From: Desulfobulbaceae bacterium
GTDB taxonomy: Bacteria; Desulfobacterota; Desulfobulbia; Desulfobulbales; Desulfobulbaceae
Reading direction: 5' to 3'
Assembly (NCBI GenBank): GCA_027011235.1
Contig: JALVAI010000398.1
Coordinates: 1-6,344, forward strand
Length of the DNA: 6,344 bases
Under the pieces are notes generated by a model, which saw only the letters and a program-made list of their open reading frames with translations, did no database searches and had not been told where the DNA came from. Positions 1 to 5,350 of this stretch are shown one piece after another (within the stretch, counting starts at the first letter, position 1; each line of letters begins with the position of its first letter). A program made the position numbers and the translations under genes.

Positions 1-858
1 GAGTACCAGTCGCCCCTGGCCTTTGATCTGATCACGGTTCCGGCCCGCACCGACCTTGCTGCCGTGGCGGCGGCAGCCGAAACGGATATCCGGACAATCA
101 GAGAGCTGAACAATGCCTTGCGCAGAGATCGGACACCACCGAACCCGCAAACATTTCAGGTAAAAATACCAGCGGGAAGCCGCGATCTCGTCGCCCAAAA
201 CCTTCGACGACTGCATCCGGTCGTCACAACCGGATGGAAAACACACATCGTCAGAAGGGGGGACACACTTGCCCGTATCTGTCGTCGATACCGACTCAAC
301 AAAAAAACACTGCTCAAGGCCAACAACCTGCATAGCGCCCACCTGCGCCGGGGCCGGCATCTGCGTATTCCCTATCGAACAACCCGGTATGTTCTGCTCA
401 AGCAAGGTGAAACAATGGCCAGTCGCTATGCCCGGGCTGGAAAAAACACACCCCTTATCCTGCATCAGCTCAAAGCAGGTGAAACCCTTTCCAAAATTTC
501 CAAACAGTATCGGGTTCCTGTCAGCCTAATCAAGCAATGGAATGATATACAAAATGTACGTCGGATCCGTATTGGTCAGCAGATAGCTCTGTATGTGGAC
601 AGGCCCGGACAAATTCCCCCTGGGAAATCCTCTGTATCTGCAAAAACCCATTTCATAACCCTGACCGATTATAAAAAACAACGCCCAGGATCCGGAAACA
701 CTGGCTATGAACTGACCTGGTACAGGGTCCGTAACGGTGATTCCATCTGGACCATTGCCCGCCGTTTCCGGGTTTCCGCAACCGACATCCGCCGGTGGAA
801 CAACCTGCGCTCAAACCTGATTCATCCCGGTAAAAAACTTGTGGTCAAAAAGGTGTAA
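1..858 (+). CDS. LysM-repeat protein, C-terminal part, probably an MltD-type membrane-bound lytic murein transglycosylase (5' end outside window)
   Basis: The reading frame is open from base 1 to the TAA at 856-858, giving 285 residues; a GTG at 64 is in frame but is probably internal. Seen: three LysM peptidoglycan-binding repeats at about window residues 80-125 (starts KTHIVRRGDTLARI), 153-199 (LKAGETLSKISKQYRV) and 239-285 (YRVRNGDSIWTIARRFRV). Residues about 6-60 (DLITVPARTDLAAVA, then LNNALRRDRTPPN) match the degenerate LysM-like linker that follows the catalytic domain in MltD-type transglycosylases. Known of the family: a periplasmic SLT-type glutamate catalytic domain cleaves glycan strands, and the LysM repeats anchor the enzyme to peptidoglycan. 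That catalytic domain would lie left of the window, so the enzymatic call is inference; a different LysM hydrolase is possible. The segment between repeats 1 and 2 (YVLLKQGETMASRYAR) looks like the first half of another, decayed LysM. No classical terminator follows; a palindromic repeat starts 48 bp after the stop. Confidence 0.8.
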   Translation, partial: EYQSPLAFDLITVPARTDLAAVAAAAETDIRTIRELNNALRRDRTPPNPQTFQVKIPAGSRDLVAQNLRRLHPVVTTGWKTHIVRRGDTLARICRRYRLNKKTLLKANNLHSAHLRRGRHLRIPYRTTRYVLLKQGETMASRYARAGKNTPLILHQLKAGETLSKISKQYRVPVSLIKQWNDIQNVRRIRIGQQIALYVDRPGQIPPGKSSVSAKTHFITLTDYKKQRPGSGNTGYELTWYRVRNGDSIWTIARRFRVSATDIRRWNNLRSNLIHPGKKLVVKKV

Positions 859-980
859 ACCTGATTTGCTGACATTTTCTGAACAGGGAACACTTCTTTC
901 TGGCTTAAGGGTGCCTCGAAAAATTATAATTTTCGTTCGAGACAAGGTAAGAGTTATTATTGTAACCGATTGTCTCGTTA

Positions 981-1034
981 TACAGCACATGCAACACAAT
1001 TGTTGGATGTGCTGTATGGGCGAATTTATTCGCC
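981..1034. repeat. Two adjacent hairpins inside the copy-1 insert
   Basis: The first hairpin has 15-base arms at 981-995 and 1002-1016 (TACAGCACAT pairing with ATGTGCTGTA, then CAAC with GTTG), with one G-G mismatch and a 6-base ACAATT loop. The second, three bases further on, is a perfect 7-base stem, GGCGAAT (1019-1025) with ATTCGCC (1028-1034), around TT. There is no T-run after either, so they do not look like Rho-independent terminators. They resemble short palindromic intergenic repeats of the GGCGAAT...ATTCGCC kind; that family link is from memory. Confidence 0.6.
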
Positions 1035-1067
1035 TGAGGAAAGCGTCATTTTATCTGGAATGGTTTC

Positions 1068-1102
1068 CCCAAGGCGGCTGAAGCCGCCCCTACAGACTTG
1101 GG
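1068..1102. repeat. GC-rich palindrome in the copy-1 insert
   Basis: GGCGGC (1073-1078) pairs with GCCGCC (1083-1088) around TGAA, followed by CCTACAG. An outer CCCAAG (1068-1073) can pair alternatively with CTTGGG (1097-1102). It looks like another short palindromic repeat unit embedded with the two hairpins to its left. It has no T-run and no gene. Confidence 0.5.
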
Positions 1103-1191
1103 TTGTGGGCAAGGCCGCCTTAGATATATGTGATCCTTGTTTATTTTTCTGTGACGCAGATATCCAGCGGCATTTTTTCAAAGTGGCCTTA

Positions 1192-1463
1192 ATTCGGTAT
1201 GGTTTCCGCAAAGCCATCTTTCCTTTTTTTGCTTCTTTTTTTCCTTCCCCATGCCGGCCCAGAGATTGCCGGGACAACAATTGACAGCCGCTTTTCAGAA
1301 ATTTTCCCATGGAAAGCCCCTTTACTCTTTGTCCAATCATGGCTATTGTCGGCCTCAACATGCCGATGTCTGTTTGGCAGCAGGAATTCACAAACAGTCA
1401 CCGGTAACAGAGCCAACATCTATACATGATTCGCCGACCTTGCGCTGATCAGAAAACATACCC
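1192..1463. other. Intergenic spacer upstream of the traB-family gene, no convincing gene
   Basis: The spacer holds a pyrimidine-rich tract (about 1217-1250, one G inside) and weak inverted repeats, for example TCGGC (1349-1353) with GCCGA (1362-1366). A + strand ORF at 1199-1429 (76 codons) starts with a hydrophobic run only because the T/C tract reads as Phe and Leu; it has no ribosome binding site and no recognisable domain. TTGACA at 1281-1286 has no good -10 box 16-18 bases downstream. The promoter of the next gene must lie here or further upstream, but I cannot place it. Confidence 0.5.
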
Positions 1464-2663
1464 ATGACAAACGTGCCTTTTCCAAAAAATTCATACCCCG
1501 ATGACGTGGCCGTCATTTCCCTGGCCGACAAAACCATTCTTCTGGTCGGAACAGCCCATATATCCAGGCAGTCAGCAGACCTTGTCGAGCAGGTTATCGC
1601 CAATGAGAAACCGGATACGGTCTGTATCGAGCTTGATGAAAAACGCTTTGCCGCCCTTGCCAACCGTAAACGGTGGCAAAACCTGGACCTCAAGGAAATT
1701 ATCCGTAAAAAACAGCTCTCCACCCTGTTGGTCAACCTTATCCTGGCCTCGTATCAGAAAAAACTTGGCGGTAAATTAGGGGTCATGCCGGGAACCGAAC
1801 TCTTGCGGGCGGCCCGGATTGCAGAGGAGAACAACATTCCGGTTGAACTTTGCGACCGCGAGGTCCGGGTCACCCTGCGACGGGCGTGGCATGCGACCTC
1901 CCTGTGGAAAAAAGGGTACCTGATCGCCTCACTGATCGCCTCACTTTTTGACACAACGGAGCTGGATGAAGAAAAGCTGACCGAACTGCGAAGCAAGGAT
2001 GTACTCTCGGAGCTGATGGATGAGCTTGGCAATGCCTTGCCGGACACAAAAAGGGTGCTGATTGATGAACGGGACATCTTCATGGCGGAAAAGATCAAGG
2101 CTGCCGCCGGACGCCGCATCGTGGCAGTGGTCGGCGCCGGGCACATGGAAGGTATGCAGCGTGTCATCAGGGAGGACAACCGTGATATAATCGAGGAGAT
2201 CAACACCATCCCCCCGGTTTCCAAACTCTGGAAGATTGTCGGCTGGTCAATCCCGGCGGCCATCCTGCTCTCTATCGCGGCCATCGGCTTTCGCCAGGGG
2301 GCCGGCGAGGCGGCAGCCAATGCCCTGTTCTGGGTGCTGGCCAACGGAATTCCGTCAGCCATTGGCGCTGTCCTTGCCTGGGCCCATCCCGCCACCATTA
2401 TATCCGCCTTTGCCGCTGCCCCGATCACCAGCCTGACCCCGGTCATCGGCGCGGGTTATGTGTGTGCCTTTGTCCAGGTAATGACCAGACCGCCGGTGGT
2501 GAAGGAATTTGAAAACGTGGGCACGGATATCGGCAGAATCCGGGGCTGGTGGCAGAATAAACTCCTGCGCATCTTTCTTGTTTTCATTATGACCGGACTG
2601 GGTTCCAGTATCGGCACCTGGGTTGGGGGTTACCGCATCTTCAGCAACCTGTTTCAATCTTAG
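1464..2663 (+). CDS. TraB/PrgY-family membrane protein
   Basis: This is a 399-residue protein of about the usual length for bacterial TraB-family members. Seen: GTAH at residues 29-32, IELDEKR at 55-61, CDREVRVTLRRAW at 130-142, DERD at 201-204 and GAGHMEGM at 224-231. The paired GxxH motifs and acidic residues are hallmarks of the TraB/PrgY/TIKI fold, which is related to metal-dependent proteases. From about residue 258 the protein is hydrophobic, with roughly four or five membrane segments, including the conserved HPATIISAFAAAPITSLTP stretch (308-326) and KEFENV (347-352). Known: PrgY/TraB of enterococcal plasmids limits the response to self peptide pheromone, and TIKI proteins are proteases; the job of chromosomal bacterial homologues is unknown. 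The family call is firm and the function is not. The ATG at 1464 is chosen because homology begins soon after it, although no clear Shine-Dalgarno sequence precedes it. The yhbY-like gene follows after 29 bp, suggesting one transcript. Confidence 0.9.
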   Translation: MTNVPFPKNSYPDDVAVISLADKTILLVGTAHISRQSADLVEQVIANEKPDTVCIELDEKRFAALANRKRWQNLDLKEIIRKKQLSTLLVNLILASYQKKLGGKLGVMPGTELLRAARIAEENNIPVELCDREVRVTLRRAWHATSLWKKGYLIASLIASLFDTTELDEEKLTELRSKDVLSELMDELGNALPDTKRVLIDERDIFMAEKIKAAAGRRIVAVVGAGHMEGMQRVIREDNRDIIEEINTIPPVSKLWKIVGWSIPAAILLSIAAIGFRQGAGEAAANALFWVLANGIPSAIGAVLAWAHPATIISAFAAAPITSLTPVIGAGYVCAFVQVMTRPPVVKEFENVGTDIGRIRGWWQNKLLRIFLVFIMTGLGSSIGTWVGGYRIFSNLFQS

Positions 2664-2692
2664 TCAGAAAACACACAAAACAAGCGACAGCC

Positions 2693-3022
2693 ATGGACAC
2701 AGACAACACAAAAGATACCATACCGCCCCTGACCGGCAGACAGAAAAAACAATTGCGCGCCTTGGGCCATCATCTGCATCCCGTTGTCTATGTCGGCAAG
2801 GAAGGTATAACACAGACCGTTGTTGCGGCAATCGATGATGCCATAACTGCCCATGAACTGATCAAGGTCAAACTTGGACAAAACTGTCCTCTGGCCAAAA
2901 AGGAAGCTGCAGGGGAACTTGCCCGTCAATCCGGAGCGGTCATGGTGCAGTTGATCGGCAAGACGGTTCTGCTCTATCTCCCGAACCCGGACCTGCCTGC
3001 GGAAAAACAAATCCGCCTCTGA
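2693..3022 (+). CDS. yhbY: YhbY-family (CRM domain) RNA-binding protein, ribosome assembly
   Basis: This is a 109-residue protein, slightly longer than typical YhbY (about 97). A single CRM domain covers about residues 12-97: LTGRQKKQLRALGHHLHPVV at 13-32, the GxxG RNA-binding loop as GKEG at 35-38, HELIKVKL at 54-61, and a last strand VQLIGKTVLLYLP at 85-97. Known of the family: CRM proteins bind RNA, and bacterial YhbY associates with 50S precursors, so a cytoplasmic role in large-subunit assembly is likely. The short acidic and polar N-terminus before residue 12 and the tail after 97 are not recognised. The ATG at 2693 is the only sensible start before the domain; the region upstream has no strong Shine-Dalgarno sequence, so translation may depend on the traB-family gene 29 bp upstream. 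No terminator was seen after the TGA. Confidence 0.93.
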   Translation: MDTDNTKDTIPPLTGRQKKQLRALGHHLHPVVYVGKEGITQTVVAAIDDAITAHELIKVKLGQNCPLAKKEAAGELARQSGAVMVQLIGKTVLLYLPNPDLPAEKQIRL

Positions 3023-3357
3023 ACCTTATTATAATCCATCAAATCACAAAGGCTCAAATCCGACCAAGCGGAAAATATTCCTTCTGTGACATTCGCTCCA
3101 TTTTTCCTTTTGGTAGAGACGAAGAAATATGGTAAAAAGGCGATTTCCAGACAGACGCTGGAAGACTTTCCACAGGAATGCCACAGGCTTTGGCCTGTAT
3201 CAGATCCAGTATGGACAGCCGTCCTTGGGGGACGATTTTTCGATAAACCGACATGATGGAGAGAATTACTCGTTCCAGCCATAAAAAAACAATAAATACT
3301 ATCAGCAACGCTTCAGCCCCGCGCCATTTTAAACACCGCCGCAGGCGGCCATCCCAC
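3023..3357. other. Spacer between yhbY and the MFS gene
   Basis: No well-supported gene lies here. Visible items are a lone TATAAT (3030-3035) without a matching -35 box, a direct repeat of CCACAGG (3170-3176 and 3181-3187), a hairpin ACAGGC (3183-3188) with GCCTGT (3193-3198), and a GC-rich hairpin CCGCC (3336-3340) with GGCGG (3344-3348) just before the transporter's ribosome binding site. A doubtful minus-strand ORF is listed separately. The long gap suggests that the MFS gene has its own promoter, which I cannot locate. Confidence 0.5.
3054..3308 (-). CDS. Doubtful small ORF, unrecognised
   Basis: The 84-codon ORF starts with TTG at 3308 and has a later in-frame ATG at 3252-3254. The first 20 residues are hydrophobic (MLIVFIVFLWLERVIL), followed by a mixed segment with VYRKIVPQGRLSILDLIQAK and ending in YFPLGRI. 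Neither start has a ribosome binding site; the stretch before the ATG is pyrimidine-rich. I do not recognise the protein. It could be a decayed gene or chance. It points towards yhbY, convergent with it. Confidence 0.15.
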   Translation of the reverse strand: MLIVFIVFLWLERVILSIMSVYRKIVPQGRLSILDLIQAKACGIPVESLPASVWKSPFYHISSSLPKGKMERMSQKEYFPLGRI

Positions 3358-3363
3358 AGGAGA
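3358..3363 (+). promoter_or_regulatory. Shine-Dalgarno site of the MFS gene
   Basis: AGGAGA lies five bases before the ATG at 3368 (counted from the end of AGGAG). It is the only strong ribosome binding site in the window and fixes this start. The CCGCC/GGCGG hairpin ends ten bases upstream of it and could influence access to it, which is inference. Confidence 0.8.
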
Positions 3364-3367
3364 AATC

Positions 3368-4597
3368 ATGCCACGCACGAGTAACTTCACCGGATTATGT
3401 GCTTCCGGTTTTCTTGCCAAGGCCTCCTATGCCCTGGCCAGGACTCCTGTCCTGGCGCTCTTTGCCGCCTCCTTTGGCGTTGGTCCGGAGGCCATTGGAT
3501 TTGCGGTGGCCATTTCCACGGTGACCGGCATATTTTTCAAGATGCCAGCCGGTGTCATTTCAGACATTATCGGCCGCAGGCGGACCATGATCTGCGGCCT
3601 TCTCTTCTTCGCCCTGGTTCCCTTTTCCTATCTCTGGGTCAACACCTACGAGGCCCTGCTTGTCGTCCGCTTCCTGCATGGCTTTGCCACTGCGATTTAC
3701 GGCCCGGTGATCATGGCGGTTGTAGTGGACACGGCCGGTGACAGACGCGGTGAAATGCTTTCCTGGTTCTCCTCGGTGACCATTGTCGGCAACCTTATTG
3801 GCGCCCCCCTGGGCGGATTACTGCTGACCTGGATGGCCGGGGGAGGAAAATCCCAACTTGTTCATTTTCATATCATCTACGGCGTTGTCGCCGCCCTGGG
3901 AATGGCGGCTCTGATCACGGGAATATGGGCCAGCAGGGGCCTGTCCACCCCAGATAAGAGGGACAGAAAACAACGCAGCACCATAACCGCTGTTTTCCGC
4001 CATTTCGGCAAAAGTGTCCGTGATATTTTAACCGATCGCCGCATTCTGGTCACCAGCAATATGGAAGGCGTGCAAAACCTCTCCGTTGGCGCCATGGAGG
4101 CCTTCATGCCGATTTACATCGTTATGGTACTTGGGTACACAGAATTCCAGGCAGGACTGCTCTGGGGGGTACAGATCCTGATGACAGTGCTGGCCAAACC
4201 GTTGATGGGCAGGATCTCGGACAGACATGGTCGCAAACCGTTGCTCTTCTGGGGTATGTTTGTCTGCGCGATTCCCTTTATCCTGATCCCATGGGTACAA
4301 AACTATATCGCCCTCCTGCTGCTGGCCGCTGTTTTCGGCCTGGGCGAGGCCATTGTCACCTCGTCGGCCGCAGCCATGGTTGCCGATCTCTGCCGGCAGG
4401 ACAATATCGGCTCGGCCATGGGGGTTTTCGGCACCCTTTATGATGTCGGCCACGCCTCGGGCCCTATCCTGGCCGGCCTGCTCATCGGTTTATCCACCGG
4501 CCAGGACTTTCGACTGGCCTTTGCCATTATTGCGGCCATCATGGTGCTTGCCGCCCTGGCCTTCCGGATCGGCACCAAACAGGAAAAATCAGCGTAA
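3368..4597 (+). CDS. Major facilitator superfamily transporter, 12-helix, drug-efflux-like
   Basis: This 409-residue protein is of typical length for a 12-helix MFS carrier. Hydrophobic segments fall at roughly residues 10-35, 43-62, 75-92, 95-120, 133-157, 168-189, 236-258, 260-280, 291-308, 312-338, 348-374 and 380-401. Motif A is present in both halves: GVISDIIGRRR at 62-72 between helices 2 and 3, and GRISDRHGRK at 281-290 between helices 8 and 9. RFLHGFATAIYGPV (101-114) fits motif B, and GNLIGAPLGG (141-150) resembles the antiporter motif C of proton-driven exporters. A basic central loop (about 190-225) separates the halves. By family, it exports a small molecule across the inner membrane in exchange for protons; the substrate cannot be told. 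It is preceded by a strong Shine-Dalgarno site and followed after 25 bp by a palindromic repeat. It appears monocistronic; the LysR-type regulator downstream is about 750 bp away and in the same orientation, so a regulatory link is only a possibility. Confidence 0.92.
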   Translation: MPRTSNFTGLCASGFLAKASYALARTPVLALFAASFGVGPEAIGFAVAISTVTGIFFKMPAGVISDIIGRRRTMICGLLFFALVPFSYLWVNTYEALLVVRFLHGFATAIYGPVIMAVVVDTAGDRRGEMLSWFSSVTIVGNLIGAPLGGLLLTWMAGGGKSQLVHFHIIYGVVAALGMAALITGIWASRGLSTPDKRDRKQRSTITAVFRHFGKSVRDILTDRRILVTSNMEGVQNLSVGAMEAFMPIYIVMVLGYTEFQAGLLWGVQILMTVLAKPLMGRISDRHGRKPLLFWGMFVCAIPFILIPWVQNYIALLLLAAVFGLGEAIVTSSAAAMVADLCRQDNIGSAMGVFGTLYDVGHASGPILAGLLIGLSTGQDFRLAFAIIAAIMVLAALAFRIGTKQEKSA

Positions 4598-4622
4598 GGA
4601 CTTGCCAGCTCTTCGTTATCTC

Positions 4623-4763
4623 ATGGGTGCTTTGAAAAATTAGAATTTTCGTTTGAGGTCAAGGAACAGGAAAATTAGAAAGCGCAGCATATATATGTGA
4701 GCATTTTTCATTTTTCTGTGACGCAGAGATCGGGCGAAAAGGCAATTTTTCAAGGTGGCCTTA
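4623..4763 (+). mobile_element. Palindromic MITE-like repeat, copy 2, intact
   Basis: The element is non-coding and 141 bp long. The whole of it is an imperfect palindrome centred on ATATATAT (4689-4696). The left end GGGTGCTTTGAAAAATT (4625-4641) matches the complement of the right end, GGCCACCTTGAAAAATT, over TTGAAAAATT and more. TTTTCG recurs next in both arms, and further in AACAGGAAAATTAGAAA pairs with CACAGAAAAATGAAAAA. Transcribed, it would fold as one long hairpin with bulges. It begins 25 bp after the MFS stop codon. The second copy in this window is at 907-1191, in the same orientation. No transposase and no clear target-site duplication are visible, so 'mobile' is inferred from the dispersed copies and inverted ends; it could instead be a REP/ERIC-like structural repeat. 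It may also act as a 3'-end hairpin for the MFS transcript. Confidence 0.75.
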
Positions 4764-4791
4764 TGCTTATATGTTGTAACGCATAATTTCA

Positions 4792-5115
4792 TCATATAAC
4801 AGCGGTTGCATGATCGACCACACCGCTGGCTCGATCCAGGAAATACTTCTCGCCTGGAAGATACCCTACAACAATGACCATTAAGGCAGGTCGGAGCTTC
4901 TGGTCAACGGGTTTACAGAGACAGCCCTCTCTTTCTCCCCCATCCATTGTGCAAAGTTCCCTGTTGGTGCTGACCAGGTTAAAGCGAGAAATGAAGGAAA
5001 AGAAGCCTGCCGATAATGATAGCGCCGAAAAACAGGCCATCCGATGAAAAAAACAGTGAAGCAGATAGAGTTGGTCAGAATACGCTGGGCCGCTTTCCTG
5101 CTCCGAGACGCTCAT
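4792..5115 (-). CDS. Doubtful ORF divergent from the regulator, unrecognised
   Basis: The 107-codon ORF runs from an ATG at 5115 to a TGA at 4792-4794. It contains a hydrophobic patch at residues about 26-44 (RMACFSALSLSAGFFSFIS) and a more protein-like second half (KLRPALMVIVVGYLPGEKYF, residues 73-92). There is no Shine-Dalgarno sequence before the ATG (the upstream bases are A/T), and I recognise no domain. Its only contextual support is position: LysR-type regulators often face a divergent target gene, and this ORF starts 235 bp from the regulator's ATG. It could be a decayed gene or chance. Confidence 0.2.
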   Translation of the reverse strand: MSVSEQESGPAYSDQLYLLHCFFHRMACFSALSLSAGFFSFISRFNLVSTNRELCTMDGGEREGCLCKPVDQKLRPALMVIVVGYLPGEKYFLDRASGVVDHATAVI

Positions 5116-5285
5116 TAAAAAACAAAATTATCATTTATTTTTATGATGCGAAATATCAAAAGAAATGCTATACGTCAGGAAAGAAAAATTCCTCAGCCAA
5201 AAAAAACGAAAAACTACCATGATAGATAAACGGCAAACCACTTGCGAGCAAATGAACAAAATTGTTTCTCTTCTTTAAACGACAT

Positions 5286-5322
5286 GTTATTCTGGCAAAA
5301 CAATGAGTTATTCTAATAATAT
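5286..5322 (+). promoter_or_regulatory. Possible operator/promoter region of the LysR-type gene
   Basis: The 8-bp direct repeat GTTATTCT occurs at 5286-5293 and 5307-5314, 21 bp apart (two helical turns), just upstream of the regulator. TAATAT (5317-5322) could serve as a -10 box, but no convincing -35 box is spaced correctly. Autoregulation is common for this regulator family; a link to these repeats is inference. Confidence 0.25.
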
Positions 5323-5350
5323 TTTTATTCAATCACATTGATAAGCGACC

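Larger units (their letters stand above)
907..1191 (+). mobile_element. Palindromic MITE-like repeat, copy 1, interrupted by an internal insert
   Basis: Both ends match the intact copy at 4623-4763. The left part (907-948) aligns with 4623-4665 at about 35 of 43 positions. The right part (1124-1191) shares an exact 18-bp run, ATTTTTCTGTGACGCAGA, at 1143-1160 and the same end, GTGGCCTTA. The two ends are imperfect inverted repeats of each other: TTAAGGGTGCCTCGAAAAA at 905 against TTAAGGCCACTTTGAAAAA read from 1192 on the other strand. About 25 bp of the left arm is missing and about 176 bp of unrelated sequence (948-1123) takes its place. The left end also forms its own small hairpin, CTCGAA (915-920) with TTCGAG (936-941), around the 12-bp palindrome AAATTATAATTT (921-932). 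No transposase is encoded and no clear target-site duplication is visible. It is non-coding. Confidence 0.7.
4764..5350. other. Long AT-rich spacer before the regulator gene
   Basis: No well-supported gene lies here. It includes an inverted repeat, CAGCGGT (4800-4806) with ACCGCTG (4822-4828), and a weak hairpin ATCAT (5130-5134) with ATGAT (5143-5147). From about 5119 it becomes strongly A/T-rich and partly purine-rich. Two tiny + strand ORFs overlap as ATGA: 4991-5047 (18 codons, starts MKEKKPADND) and 5044-5118 (24 codons, starts MKKTVKQIEL). They lack clear ribosome binding sites and recognisable homology, so I do not call them genes. The spacer may hold control elements for the regulator. 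Confidence 0.5.

Noticed and set aside
64..66. GTG at 64 as the true start of the LysM protein
   Set aside because: The same frame is open to base 1 and the residues before 64 (SPLAFDLITVPARTDLAAV) match the MltD-type linker, so the gene begins outside the window.
915..941. Rho-independent terminator for the LysM gene
   Set aside because: A hairpin is present, but it is AT-rich in the middle and has no T-run after it; it is the end of the repeat element.
1281..1309. TTGACA as a -35 box for the traB-family gene
   Set aside because: No acceptable -10 box lies 16-18 bases downstream.
1026..1391. 121-codon minus-strand ORF
   Set aside because: It runs across the insert and the right end of the repeat, so it is probably accidental.
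1199..1429. Small + strand ORF with a signal-peptide-like start
   Set aside because: The hydrophobic run comes from a T/C tract, there is no ribosome binding site, and the remainder resembles no domain I know.
1754..2446. 230-codon minus-strand ORF
   Set aside because: It is antisense to the traB-family gene, whose conserved motifs fix the + strand; the Ser/Ala-rich translation is typical of an antisense shadow.
5016..5222. 68-codon + strand ORF rich in Lys and Asn
   Set aside because: Its composition follows the A-rich DNA, and there is no ribosome binding site or recognisable domain.
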